From the NCBI GenBank assembly GCA_036013505.1, contig CP107851.1, positions 558,001 to 622,000 of the forward strand: a stretch of DNA of 64,000 nt. The letters run 5' to 3'. Both the position numbers and the translations under genes were made by a program. How positions within the stretch are numbered: the stretch's first letter is position 1; every line of letters begins with the position of its first letter. The notes under the pieces are model-generated. The model saw only the letters and a program-made list of their open reading frames with translations, did no database searches and had not been told where the DNA came from. Positions 54,001-62,559 of the stretch are shown here, one piece after another. This DNA is from Streptomyces sp. NBC_00510 (GTDB lineage: Bacteria; Actinomycetota; Actinomycetes; Streptomycetales; Streptomycetaceae).

Positions 54001-55399
54001 GGGGTTCCAGCAGCGCCGCGCTGATGTCCCCGGGCCGTTGTGCTTCGTCCAGGGCATCGAGCACCACCGTGACGTGTCCTCGGTCCCCGGGTAGACGGGC
54101 CATCAGATAGTCCGCCGGATTTTCGGTTATGTCCCTGATCTCGGTTCCGATGCCGCTGTCGACGTCTGGGGCGCTCATGTCCCTCAGTTGACGGGCAAGG
54201 GAAGCGACAATGTCGTCTAGGGTAAGCCGACGAGCGTGGATCACGGCGATCCGCTCGTTCTCCCCTGGTGCGGCGCTACCCAAGCCAGACCAAAGCGGCC
54301 TCGTGTGACGGCGCAGTGCCGGATGCGCTGCGCATACCAGGATGCCCAATACCGCCGACTTCCCCACGCCGGGCTTGCCCGTGATTACCCGCACTCCGGG
54401 GCCGGTCGTAGTGTCATCGAGCCAACAGGAGAAGGTGCGGAGCTGCGGGGCACGGCCGCTGAAGTAGCCGTCGGTCCAGTCACGGTGGACCGCCTCTGCC
54501 GCGCCAGCACGTCGCATGAAATGCATGGGGTCCACGGCCCAGTCAGCCAAGCGAGCCACTTCTGGCGGCAGGCTCCTGGTAGCAGCGGGATGGCCGCGTC
54601 CAGGCCGATAGGACGGATTGGGGAAGAACGGCAAGTGTGCCAGGTCCGTGTGGCCGGGTACCAGGCTCGTGAGTATCTTTTGTGGCAGACCGTGAGCTTG
54701 GACCGACAGTTCTTCGACTCTGCGTTCGACATCTCGCCAGACGGTTCGCGAAGGGATGTATTGAAGAGAGGGGTCGAACCGGACGTCCAGGGCGCGATAT
54801 GTGTTCAAAACCTGCACCAATGCTCGGCTCAGCCGATAACCGAATGCCTTTTGGCCTGGGCCTGTCGCCGCTAGGACCCAGGCCCTTCGTTGGCCTACGT
54901 CCATCCGCGCATGCCAGGATTCCACGGCCGCATGCCCGGCGTAGCAGACATCGAGGACGAAGAGCGTCACCGGTCTGTGCTTCCTCGGGTAATCCTCGAT
55001 CAGATCAATCCAGCCGCCTACGGCTGGCGTCAGCCGTTCTCCATCATGATCAAGGATGTATAGCTTCTCACTGCTCCCTTCGGCCAACTCTCCGTGCCCT
55101 ACGATATGGACAATCAGCACATCGATATGCTCAGCCTCAATCGCGGACGCGACCAGTGCCGCGTGCCCCGTAGCCTCGTCCGGCCCCGGCCGCTGATATG
55201 GAACATAGCGAAAGTCTGCCTCAAGGACTTGCGCAAGCTCTCGGGCGTGGTCAGGTGCATGCTCCAGGACATCCAAGCCTGCCCTGGGAGAGTCGCCGTC
55301 TTGCGTTCGAGTTAGGGAAATCCCCACGGACAGCACCGCGTGCCGTAGGGCAATGAGACCTGCTTCGCTATCCGGCAGCCTTGTGCCCGCATCGCGCAT
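51020..55399 (-). CDS. Caspase-like protease - STAND ATPase - WD40 protein (1459 aa)
   Basis: Residues 20-200 form a caspase-like domain with catalytic His102 (VHIVGHGE) and Cys152 (LDVCYAG). Residues 325-560 contain a STAND/NACHT-type ATPase: Walker A GKPGVGKS at 341-348 and Walker B TVVLDALDEAQ. A helical middle follows. From about residue 880 to the end there are about 14 WD40 repeats, enough for two seven-bladed propellers, most with the pattern GRPHAVTxSxDxSVRVWDL. Proteins of this layout act as sensor-switch-effector machines in bacterial conflict and regulated cell death. Two repeats are identical at DNA level. It is followed by the alpha/beta hydrolase gene in the same operon. Base composition looks less G+C-rich than in neighbours. 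Confidence 0.88.
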   Translation of the reverse strand: MRDAGTRLPDSEAGLIALRHAVLSVGISLTRTQDGDSPRAGLDVLEHAPDHARELAQVLEADFRYVPYQRPGPDEATGHAALVASAIEAEHIDVLIVHIVGHGELAEGSSEKLYILDHDGERLTPAVGGWIDLIEDYPRKHRPVTLFVLDVCYAGHAAVESWHARMDVGQRRAWVLAATGPGQKAFGYRLSRALVQVLNTYRALDVRFDPSLQYIPSRTVWRDVERRVEELSVQAHGLPQKILTSLVPGHTDLAHLPFFPNPSYRPGRGHPAATRSLPPEVARLADWAVDPMHFMRRAGAAEAVHRDWTDGYFSGRAPQLRTFSCWLDDTTTGPGVRVITGKPGVGKSAVLGILVCAAHPALRRHTRPLWSGLGSAAPGENERIAVIHARRLTLDDIVASLARQLRDMSAPDVDSGIGTEIRDITENPADYLMARLPGDRGHVTVVLDALDEAQRPGDISAALLEPLARYALSPGSRLRLLVGTRDDERVHNLLALAQGANGHTDLSAIPPDQVCEDLVAYVERLLEASNSYAAGTLRTVRKALAVAIAETLTQRGATGDAVALEWGEFLTAGLYVHYLLNLSQPPTSPEKAARLGRAVPRSLPALLELDLERNAGQLLLRPVLTALAFAQGRGMPEGVLAHAASAFTTADDSPLPLLDLYALLGGEARFYLHRDIDEDGTTLYRLFHEELASWLRTSRIQPQHQDSHTTVAQSPDSAERLYQRLMSCVPRDVAGRTQWHLVAPYLLRHMAQHALDAGCVDALLEDASCLQYCDPHSLANVLTHVRSDQARLNAAIYRVSSGVHHRLSPTERGQILALDAARFGEEPLRRKLLSGSGWRVLWATGNQVSTALIRTIMTDASSVVMAKVHGRPHAVAPSNNHSVGVWDLATGAQTHTLTGHTDVVIGVAVVELKGRPHAVTASYDESVRVWDLATGNQAATLTGHTDGIRSMKVAELNGRPHAVTSSHDDSIRVWDLTAGTHIRTLVGATQEALVLAVVELDGRPYAITTSLNGPVRLWDLTAGTETSTLFDQTCGVHSLEVAELNGRPYAVTASHGEPVQVWDLNTGAHFRTLASEGRTGESVVAVAEIDARPLVITTGDDNAARIWDLTTGTLTHTLTGHTHVVGAAAVTDLDGRPHAVTASYDGSVRVWDLAPGSEKQTSYGRILSMGLLSVAELEGKPHVVTAGRSGSVRVWNMVTGTESFQLTGHSDEVRAVAVTELDGRPHAITGSADGSVRVWNMVTGTESFQLTGHSDEVRAVAVTELDGRPHAITGSADGSVRVWNMVTGTESFQLTGHTGMIHSLAVIELSERPHVVSTSRDESIRVWDLATGTQAYELAGRVNWIHAVAVAEVGGEPHAVIASVDKTVRVWGLTTGAYFYSLTGHTDRVTAVATARVDGHVHVVTGSADGSIRVWDLTAHTHLAKYRLPAMVSAVSVTSDATVIVAFSREVVVLNYRRD
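51509..51833. repeat. 132-bp tandem DNA repeat inside the WD40 region
   Basis: Bases 51509-51640 and 51641-51772 are identical over all 132 positions, and 51773-51833 repeats the first 61. Each unit encodes one 44-residue WD40 blade. Third-position identity shows very recent duplication or gene conversion. Confidence 0.9.
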
Positions 55400-55576
55400 C
55401 GGCAGTCCCCCGTCCCCTCACACCCGTCAGCGACCCAAGACTGACGATAGACAGGTTTGACTCCCCATGGGACGGTTACGACGTATAGCTGTCTGGGGGC
55501 TCATAGCCACTCGCCGTCCGCGCGGGAAGCCTTCGGCGCGGGAATCGTCCAGAGCTGGAACGAGGAGGTCATCGCC
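55400..55576. other. Short intergenic region upstream of the caspase-STAND operon
   Basis: About 180 bases that should contain the minus-strand promoter of the 1459-residue gene. No hairpin or clear promoter hexamers were identified. Confidence 0.3.
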
Positions 55577-55765
55577 GTGCCCGACGTCAAAATCAACCTC
55601 TTCGAAGAGCCCGCCCGCGGACGCAAAAACACCACCGGCCAGAACCGCGACCGCCGCGCCCTGGACATCTACCCCACCCGGGTGCGGTTCATGGAGGCCA
55701 GCGCTGGCTGGAAATTCGTCCTCGAACTCCACCAGGAACACATCGACCAGACACCCACCATCTGA
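55577..55765 (+). CDS. Small hypothetical protein (62 aa)
   Basis: GTG 55577 follows GAGGAGG at ideal spacing. The product reads PDVKINLFEEPARGRKNTTG, then ALDIYPTRVRFMEASAGWKF and VLELHQEHID, alternating charged and hydrophobic residues. It is divergent from the caspase-STAND gene and convergent with the orthocaspase operon. I do not recognise it; it may be an accessory or antagonist of one of the flanking protease systems, but only position suggests this. Confidence 0.45.
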   Translation: MPDVKINLFEEPARGRKNTTGQNRDRRALDIYPTRVRFMEASAGWKFVLELHQEHIDQTPTI

Positions 55766-55957
55766 GCCGGCGACAACCCACTCGGCACGCCCCCACCACA
55801 CCAAGCACCGCACCCAACCCGGCTCCGGACCGAACCGGGGCGCCCCGGTCCCGGCGGCGCCGCGGCCGTCCTGGCCGCCGTATGCGGTGAGGCGCCCGGC
55901 GTGCCCGTGATCCGTAGAGTGCTGTCTTCCGCGAGCGATGCGAGACTCATGGCCGAC

Positions 55958-57352
55958 TCAGATCGCGAACGGGCGTTCGTAGGCGATCGCAGAACCGCCG
56001 GCACCGTACGTCATCAGGGTGGGGACCGCACCGTTCTGGCTGCCGAGCTGCTTGAGCCGGGCGATGAGCTGTTCGCCGTCGCCCGCGTAGTTGCCGTCAC
56101 CCCACACCGTGACCAGGTGCGATGTGAATTCGCTGAGAACGCTGCCGGCGAGGGTCGTCTGCGCGTCGAGGCAGGCCGCGAAGCTGACTACCTTCGCCTC
56201 GACGACCGTCATCTCCTTCGGGCCGACGAGGTTGCGCACGCTGTCGTACACGGCACGGTTGGCTCCCTTGTACGGCCCCTCCCAGGGCTGCAGCAGCTTG
56301 CCCGGCGCTTGCGCGGCGTCCGCCTCGAGGTCGGCGAACAGCTGGATGATGTCCTTCGACTGGATGCTCGGCTCCGCCGGCTCGGCCAGCCGCAACTCGT
56401 CCGGGTCGAGCTCGTCGGCGAACACCCTGCTCAGCTGCTCGTCGGTCAGGGGCTCGGCACTGCGGGCCGCGGGCACTTCGTCGCTGTCGAGCTCTTGTCG
56501 GGTGACCGGCACCGTGGCGAGTGCGACTTCCAGTTGCTTGAAAGAACTGCCGAGATCTTTGATCCGGACATCCTTGATCGCCTTGCGGCCGATGGTGATC
56601 TGATCCTTCGCTTTGGCTGCTGTGGCGCTGTGGCAGCTGTCGAAGACCAAGAACACCCGCACTCCGGCGCGGAATTCGCCCAGCAGCTGGTGCAGTTCGT
56701 CGTCGACGAGCATCCGGTCGTACAGGCAGAGGGTCTCGTCCATGCCGTCGGGTTCGTCGTCTGCGCCGCTGTTCGGGATCTGGCTGCCGTGGCCGGAGAA
56801 CGACAGCAGGAACGCGTCACCGGTGAACAGCGTCTCGGTGGCCGCGCGGATCGCCGCTGCAACGTTGACCACCGTCGCGTCCTCGTCGGCGAGCACGGAC
56901 GCGCTGTAGCCGAGGTTCTCTGCCATCCGCTGCATAGCCTTGGCGTCGTTTACGCAGGACGCCAGCACGGCGACCGCGTCGCCGTAGTGGGCCGGGTCCA
57001 GTTTGTTCACACCGACATGCAGGCTCATCCCGGACGGTGTCCGCAGGACGTCACCGGAGAAGATCGTGTCGATCTGGGTCATCGTCTGCTTGCCGACGAA
57101 ACCGTCGGCGTACAGGCCGTAGTCGCGCTGGAACGTCTCGACGGCGGTCGTAGTCCGGGCGCCGAACATGCCGTCCACTTGGGCCTGCAACAGGTATGCG
57201 TCACTGAGGTCGGCCAGCGCGCTCTGGATCGTGCGGACAGCGCCGCGGTGCGTCTCGCGCAGACCGATGGGCCGGACGTTCGACATCGCCGCCTCAAGGC
57301 GCTCACGGGTGCTTGCGGTCGTACGGCTTGTGAATCGCCTCGCAGTCAACAT
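55958..57352 (-). CDS. Orthocaspase (C14) with N-terminal peptidoglycan-binding-like domain (464 aa)
   Basis: Residues 35-98 match a PG_binding_1 three-helix domain (VRTIQSALADLSDAYLLQAQ, VETFQRDYGLYADGFVGKQT). Residues 108-290 form a metacaspase/orthocaspase p20-like core with catalytic His188 (LSFSGHGSQIP) and Cys240 (FLVFDSCHS). Residues 330-460 complete the p10-like part. No signal peptide is present, so the peptidoglycan-binding-like domain may serve protein recognition or act after lysis. GGAGG precedes ATG 57352, 13 bases after the stop of the upstream gene. It is the last gene of a three-gene operon with two large proteins of unknown function. Confidence 0.85.
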   Translation of the reverse strand: MLTARRFTSRTTASTRERLEAAMSNVRPIGLRETHRGAVRTIQSALADLSDAYLLQAQVDGMFGARTTTAVETFQRDYGLYADGFVGKQTMTQIDTIFSGDVLRTPSGMSLHVGVNKLDPAHYGDAVAVLASCVNDAKAMQRMAENLGYSASVLADEDATVVNVAAAIRAATETLFTGDAFLLSFSGHGSQIPNSGADDEPDGMDETLCLYDRMLVDDELHQLLGEFRAGVRVFLVFDSCHSATAAKAKDQITIGRKAIKDVRIKDLGSSFKQLEVALATVPVTRQELDSDEVPAARSAEPLTDEQLSRVFADELDPDELRLAEPAEPSIQSKDIIQLFADLEADAAQAPGKLLQPWEGPYKGANRAVYDSVRNLVGPKEMTVVEAKVVSFAACLDAQTTLAGSVLSEFTSHLVTVWGDGNYAGDGEQLIARLKQLGSQNGAVPTLMTYGAGGSAIAYERPFAI

Positions 57353-57365
57353 GGTCCTCCACCTC

Positions 57366-58727
57366 TCATTGCCATTGATACTGCTCGTTGGGCCGGGGCG
57401 AGACCGGCACGGTGACGCAGCCGAAACCGACCACGCTCGCCCCCGCGGCGAGATCCGTCACTGCGGGTTCGGCAGGTGTCGGTACGGGAGTGGGTGCGCC
57501 CGCGGTGACCGTCTGGGCGATGTCGAGCCGGGCCAGCCATTCCGAGCGGTCCAGGGGTATCTGGAAGCGCTGGATCAGGGCCGGGTCCCGGTGCCGCATG
57601 GTGATCCCGCCGAAGGCCGCGGTCCCGGCGGGCACGAGCTGGGCGGTCCGCCCGGCGACCACCCCGACGGCGTTGCCCGCACCGAGCACGGCGTTTCGGG
57701 CCGGCGGGACGAGGCGGGACGGGCTGCTGCGGAACGGCGGCTTGACGGGCGGGAACGGCCCCAGCTGCCGGCGGGGTCGCGGTGGCGGTGCGGCCGTCAG
57801 ACCGATGACGGTCGCGGCATAGACCGTCTGGACGTACGCCGGGATCGAGCCGTTGATCCCGTCGCCGCCGGAGACGAGCTCGCCGCCGGGCAGTCGCCAG
57901 TCGTCGCGCTTGAGCAACTGGGCGAATGGCCATGGTCGCAGGGTCTCGATCATCGCGTAGGCGAAGCGGCACTTGGCGGCGCTGGCCGAGGCGACCGTGA
58001 CCGGCGCCCCGGGGAAGGCCTTCGCCGAGCAATCAGCGAGTTCGGCGAAGGTGGCCTCGGCGATGGTCCAGGTGGCGCAGTTCGCCGCGGACAACGGATA
58101 GAAGGAAGTGGGCGCGTAGCTGATGTCCCCAGCGCTGAGCAGCGCGGTCTCGTCGAGCTGCGCCCGGCACGACATCGCCTCGACGACCGAGGACCGCGAG
58201 GCCAGCCGGGCCAGATCGGCGAGCGCCTGCTCCACCTCGTTCTTGAAGCCGAGCACCAGCCAGTCGCCGAGCGCGGCCTGTTGCACCTCCACAGCAGCCC
58301 CGGCGTCTTGCAACGACTGGACCACCGAACTCATCTCCAGGTACGCGTTGTACTGCGCGGAAGTGTGCAGCCCGTCCTTGTCGGTCACGTACAGAACCCG
58401 GCGGGCGGCGTCGAGTTCGGCGGCTTCCGCGTCGGTCAGCGCCCGGCGGGCGAAGTCCATCCGATCGAGCACCGCCGACATCTGCTCCCATAGCGGGGCA
58501 CCCGGCCCGAACGGCTCGGCCACCGTCCCTTTGCGGGGGACCAGGTTCGCCATCCGCACGAGTTCCGCCTCAGGGCTCGCCTCGAGGGTGGCGAAGAGCG
58601 GCAGGATCGCGGTCGGCGTGAACTGTACCGGTGCGGCCGGGACCACGGCGAAGCCGTCGTACGACCGCCGCTGGTCTATCCACGCCGCGAGGGCCACGTG
58701 CACACCGAGCGGTTCCACGTCACTCAC
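57366..58727 (-). CDS. Large protein of unknown function, orthocaspase operon, B (453 aa)
   Basis: No named family is recognised. The protein has a helical N-terminal half with QQAALGDWLVLGFKNEVEQA. A segment around residues 260-310 reads ETLRPWPFAQLLKRDDWRLP and then GSIPAYVQTVYAATVIGL. A Pro-rich insert follows, and the ending is VVGFGCVTVPVSPRPN. Both the GFKN segment and the RPxxxxxxLxxxxW..G.I..Y region recur, in the same order, in the upstream 525-residue protein, so the two are paralogues. GTG 58727 overlaps the upstream stop by 8 bases. Role unknown; coupling to an orthocaspase suggests it is a protease substrate, sensor or effector (inference). Confidence 0.7.
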   Translation of the reverse strand: MSDVEPLGVHVALAAWIDQRRSYDGFAVVPAAPVQFTPTAILPLFATLEASPEAELVRMANLVPRKGTVAEPFGPGAPLWEQMSAVLDRMDFARRALTDAEAAELDAARRVLYVTDKDGLHTSAQYNAYLEMSSVVQSLQDAGAAVEVQQAALGDWLVLGFKNEVEQALADLARLASRSSVVEAMSCRAQLDETALLSAGDISYAPTSFYPLSAANCATWTIAEATFAELADCSAKAFPGAPVTVASASAAKCRFAYAMIETLRPWPFAQLLKRDDWRLPGGELVSGGDGINGSIPAYVQTVYAATVIGLTAAPPPRPRRQLGPFPPVKPPFRSSPSRLVPPARNAVLGAGNAVGVVAGRTAQLVPAGTAAFGGITMRHRDPALIQRFQIPLDRSEWLARLDIAQTVTAGAPTPVPTPAEPAVTDLAAGASVVGFGCVTVPVSPRPNEQYQWQ

Positions 58728-60297
58728 CGACCCACTTCTTGATGTCGGGCGACGGGTCGGCGGCCTTCGGGATCTTGGTGCTGATGAATGCCATCAGCTG
58801 GATGCCGTTCATCGTCACCGAGGAGCCGTCGAACGTGAACGACTGCTCGCTCGCGTTGTTCGTCTGCCCGTACTTGCCGCCGACGCAGAACGGCCCGATG
58901 CCGACGAACCCGCCGCCTTCGATGTGGTCGGCGTGCTGCTTGACATGCGCGGCGACCTCGCGGCTGTAGACGGTCACGTTCCGGGTGAACAGCGCCGCGG
59001 TCGGGTAGGCGATCATCGCGCCTTCCGGATGCTCCGCGCCGTTGGAGTGCAACGGCGGGTAGCCGAGCAGCTCGAAGCCTGACTTGGGCCTCCAACCACG
59101 CGCCCAGAACCAGTTCGCGTTGAAGGCCGGCCGTACGATCTGCACTTGGGTGTAGTCGAACTTGATCCCGAATGACTTACCGGTCATGTCGACCTCGAAG
59201 TCTTCGCGGCCGCCGCCGCCGGCCGCGCCAACGTTGAAGAGGCCGAGAGAGAAACCGACCGTGGCGCTGCCCTGCCGGGTGGAACTGGTCGACGTGGTGC
59301 GCGACTCGACGTGCTGCTCCTCGTAGACCGCCCAGTTCGGGTTGCGGGCGAAGCTGCCGGGCACGACCGTCGCGGGGAAGAACGGATAGCCGAACGAGCC
59401 GCTGACATTGTTGTCGATCTCAACGACGTCGCTCTTCAGCCGGTTCCACCAAAGCAGCATCGAAGTACCGAGAATATGGTCAATGGTCGCGTGCGCCGTC
59501 TCGATGTCGTTCTTGAATCCCCGGCCCACCCATTCCTGCAGGGCCTGCTTCGCCCGTGCCCGGTAGACGCCTGCGCTGCGGTTCCACTCGATCCGGTCGG
59601 CGGCGCTGCCGGTCTGCGAACGTGCCAGCCGGGCGGCGTAGTCGATGACGGCGTTCTCGTACTTCGTCCGGTACTCCTCGTACGCAAGGGTCGCCTTGGA
59701 CGGGCGGATCTCCTTGGTCTTCTCGCCTGTGAGGAAGTTCTCGACCTCGACCTCCTCCTGCAGAAGCGCGCGCATCCGCTCGATGATCTTAAGTTCGTTC
59801 TCGGTGAGCTGGTCGTCGGCGACCTCGCAGTTGTTCAGCGTGTCCGCGTAGGTCTGCGACAGCGTCCGTCCCGCCTGTGCGTAGACGACCTGGGTGTGCT
59901 TGTGCTTCGAACTGGGATCGCGCTTGCGCTCCCACCGGGACCCGCTGCCCGGACTGTCCAGCGGGATGAAGTCGACCATGCGCGACCAGTTCTCCCACGT
60001 GCCGAGAAGGTGGCCCTGGTACATGGCCTTGGCCTCCGCGACCGCCTGCGCCTGGTCCATCCCCGGCATGTCTCCCTTGATCGTGTCGACAAGTGTCTTG
60101 AAGAAGGGGAGGGTCAGCGGCGACGGACCGGCGAACGGGCCCGCAACGGCGAAGTCGAATTCGGACTCGTGCAGGACCATCGCCGGCATCAACCAGTTGA
60201 TGATCGTGTTCTGCGGGATCGGCAGTTCGACGTCACCGCCGGTCAGTCCAGCGTAGAGATCGTCGATGACGATGCCCATCAACTCGTCCAGCCTCAT
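58720..60297 (-). CDS. Large protein of unknown function, orthocaspase operon, A (525 aa)
   Basis: A helical N-terminal half (ERMRALLQEEVEVENFLTGE) includes ALQEWVGRGFKNDIETAHAT. A Ser/Thr- and Gly-rich strand region from about residue 345 reads SRTTSTSSTRQGSATVGFSL then GLFNVGAAGGGG. It continues with FDYTQVQIVRPAFNANWFWA, then IAYPTAALFTRNVTVYS, and ends with QLMAFISTKIPKAADPSP. The Thr/Ser strand followed by an alternating small-hydrophobic strand is reminiscent of membrane-inserting hairpins in pore-forming toxins; this is speculative. GAAGGG precedes ATG 60297. It is the first gene of the operon and overlaps its paralogue by 8 bases. Confidence 0.7.
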   Translation of the reverse strand: MRLDELMGIVIDDLYAGLTGGDVELPIPQNTIINWLMPAMVLHESEFDFAVAGPFAGPSPLTLPFFKTLVDTIKGDMPGMDQAQAVAEAKAMYQGHLLGTWENWSRMVDFIPLDSPGSGSRWERKRDPSSKHKHTQVVYAQAGRTLSQTYADTLNNCEVADDQLTENELKIIERMRALLQEEVEVENFLTGEKTKEIRPSKATLAYEEYRTKYENAVIDYAARLARSQTGSAADRIEWNRSAGVYRARAKQALQEWVGRGFKNDIETAHATIDHILGTSMLLWWNRLKSDVVEIDNNVSGSFGYPFFPATVVPGSFARNPNWAVYEEQHVESRTTSTSSTRQGSATVGFSLGLFNVGAAGGGGREDFEVDMTGKSFGIKFDYTQVQIVRPAFNANWFWARGWRPKSGFELLGYPPLHSNGAEHPEGAMIAYPTAALFTRNVTVYSREVAAHVKQHADHIEGGGFVGIGPFCVGGKYGQTNNASEQSFTFDGSSVTMNGIQLMAFISTKIPKAADPSPDIKKWVGE

Positions 60298-60399
60298 GCC
60301 CGTACACCCTTCTCGAGCCGACTCTCCCGTGCGCCAATTCGCCCAGTCTGTGCACGAACGTGAGGTGCACGCTTCCGGGAACTCCCTATCAAATCCGAA

Positions 60400-61250
60400 A
60401 TCCTTGCAACCGCCGGAGATCAGCACCCGGGTCAAGCCTGGTCGGACACCGAGCTTGCGGTACACCCGGGGCCAGTGCGCCTCGACGGTCTTGCGTGACA
60501 CGAGCAGCGATCTGGCGGCCTCTTTGTTGCTCATCTCGCGGCCGACCGCCCGAGCCACCCGCAGTTCCTGCGGTGACGGCCGGTCGACCACCTGATTCGT
60601 GCCGAGAAGCACTTGGCGCCGGGTGGCGGCCAGCTCGGTGGCCGCCTGCCGGGCCCACGAGACGGCGCCCAGCGACTCGAACGCCCCGTACGCAGCCGGC
60701 AGCGGCTCGCTGGCCATCGCCGGACACGGGAACCGGCGCAACGATTCGCCCCGGCTGAGCCAGGTGCGAGGCCTGCTCGAATGGCATCGCCAACCGCCGA
60801 TGCTCTTCGTCGGCCCAGCCGAACCAGGACATCGCCATATCCACGGTCTCGGCAGCATCCCCGTGCACCGGGCCGAAGCGGCCGCCGGCCAGGCCAGACC
60901 AGTGTGCCGGGGCAGCGGTCTGTAACCAGGCGACCACCTCCCAGCCTGCCGCGGGTTGCCTCCCCGCAGATGCGCCTCGGCCAGATCCGTGGCGACCGGC
61001 ACCACACCGGGATTGCCCACACCGTGCTGGATGGCGTCGCCGAACGCCTACTCAAGATGCGTGGCGGCGTTGTCGTAGTCACGTTCGTCCAGTACCGCCA
61101 GGCCCAACGCCCCCGGCAGGTAGACCTTGAGCCCGCCCACCCCGTACGGGCCGACCTCCCGCCGGGCGCGCAACACTGGCTCGTCACAGCCAACCTGATC
61201 GCCGCGCAACGCCGCCATCCGGCCAGATACGCCAAGCTGATGCCCAGCAC
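60400..61250 (-). pseudogene. Decayed LAL/LuxR regulator, C-terminal third
   Basis: Several minus-strand frames carry pieces of an LAL regulator. The end is clearest: SPQELRVARAVGREMSNKEA, ARSLLVSRKTVEAHWPRVYR and KLGVRPGLTRVL form a LuxR helix-turn-helix. Upstream pieces such as VVPVATDLAEAHLRGGN resemble the helical repeat region in other frames. Multiple frameshifts and the missing ATPase domain show a dead gene. Bases 60298-60399 lie between it and the operon. Confidence 0.7.
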
Positions 61251-61540
61251 GCTGACCTGACCGGATTCCTCGGCCGCTCCAGAAGGTGGGGGGACGGACG
61301 GACCCCGACCCGTCCTCTAAGCGAATCTAGCCTCCATCAGACCCGAAGCGGTTCAGGGCCGTCTTTCTACACTCCCCTTCCCGGCCCCGCCGCCTGTGCC
61401 GTGACGGCGCCCCTCGACAGCGCCTGATCGAGGCGGTGCGGGCCGGTGACGACGGGCGTACGCTGACCCCCGCCATGCGGGCGTTGGACCGGCGGGAACA
61501 GGTCCCTGGTCCACGCCTCACCTCGGGGTAGGGGGTCCAG
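61251..61540. other. Gene-free stretch before the HEAT-repeat gene
   Basis: No supported gene. It ends in GGGGTAGGGGG, a likely ribosome-binding site for GTG 61541. Confidence 0.4.
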
Positions 61541-62524
61541 GTGACACTAACCGAACTGTTCCGGTACGCCGACGGCACGCTGGATGGTGATCCGTGGCCG
61601 CTCGTGCGGGAGTTGGCCGTAAGCGGTGATCGCTCGGCGGCAGCGTCCGTGCAGGCCGCGCTGGAAAGCTACGCGCGCGAGCGCAACTGGTACGGCCGGG
61701 ACCTGATGGCACATGTCTTGGCCGGACTCTCCGGGGCCGAAGCGTTCCCGCTGCTCCTGCGGGTCTACGCCGGCGCGCTGCGCAGCGAGGACGACGATGA
61801 CGGGGAACAACTGGGCATGGCGTTGAGCGCTGTCATGCGAGCCGATCGGGCCGAGTGCCGGGCCGTCATCCTCCCGGCGCTCGCCGGTGACGATCCCGAT
61901 TTGCGCAGAGCCGCGCTGTGGGCGCTCCGCGACGTGTTCGAGACGCCCGACATGGGGTTGCTGCGCGAGGCGCTGGCCGACCCCGATCCGACGATCCGAC
62001 GGACCGCCCTCAACTCACTGCCGAGCGTGAAAAACAACGCACAGACATATGAGCTTGTGGTCACGGCCTTGCAGGATCCGGACCCCTGGGTCCGGCACGA
62101 TGCCGTGCTTCTGCTGGCCTGGTCCGCCCCTTCGGCGGCCGTCGATCACCTGGTTCCACTTACCTCCGATCCCGCCTGGTACGTCCGTTCGGTGCTGGGC
62201 GAGGCGGTCGGCCGCAGGGCCGCGAATTCCGATCGCGCCCCGGCCGCGGCTGCCGCCCTGCGTGAACTGCTCGCCGACTCCGAACCGTCCGTGCGGGCCG
62301 GGGCCGCCCGCGGCCTTGGCAGCCTGGGTGTGTCGCTCGATGCCCTGCGGTCCAGGACGGACGACCCGGACTGGTGGGTACGCGCCGCAGTCGCGGATGT
62401 CCTCGCCGCCAGTCTGCCGCACTGGCCGCCCGCACGTCCGCTGCTAGCCCAACTAACCAACGACACAAATCCGACCGTGCGCGAAACAGCAGCAAAGGCA
62501 CTCCGCGCCCAACTCGAGTTCTGA
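61541..62524 (+). CDS. HEAT-repeat protein (327 aa)
   Basis: Helical repeats of about 31 residues fill the protein: PALAGDDPDLRRAALWALRD, EALADPDPTIRRTALNSLPS, TALQDPDPWVRHDAVLLLAW and LLADSEPSVRAGAARGLGSL. The DPDPxVRxxAxxAL pattern is the bacterial HEAT_2 type, a protein-binding solenoid without catalysis. The start is GTG 61541 after a G-rich ribosome-binding site. It converges on a DUF4259-like gene. The role is unknown, although such solenoids are common in lyase-like phycobilin proteins and as scaffolds. Confidence 0.85.
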   Translation: MTLTELFRYADGTLDGDPWPLVRELAVSGDRSAAASVQAALESYARERNWYGRDLMAHVLAGLSGAEAFPLLLRVYAGALRSEDDDDGEQLGMALSAVMRADRAECRAVILPALAGDDPDLRRAALWALRDVFETPDMGLLREALADPDPTIRRTALNSLPSVKNNAQTYELVVTALQDPDPWVRHDAVLLLAWSAPSAAVDHLVPLTSDPAWYVRSVLGEAVGRRAANSDRAPAAAAALRELLADSEPSVRAGAARGLGSLGVSLDALRSRTDDPDWWVRAAVADVLAASLPHWPPARPLLAQLTNDTNPTVRETAAKALRAQLEF

Positions 62525-62559
62525 CTCAACTTCTGCCGTCCGTGACTGTGGGTGACCGG

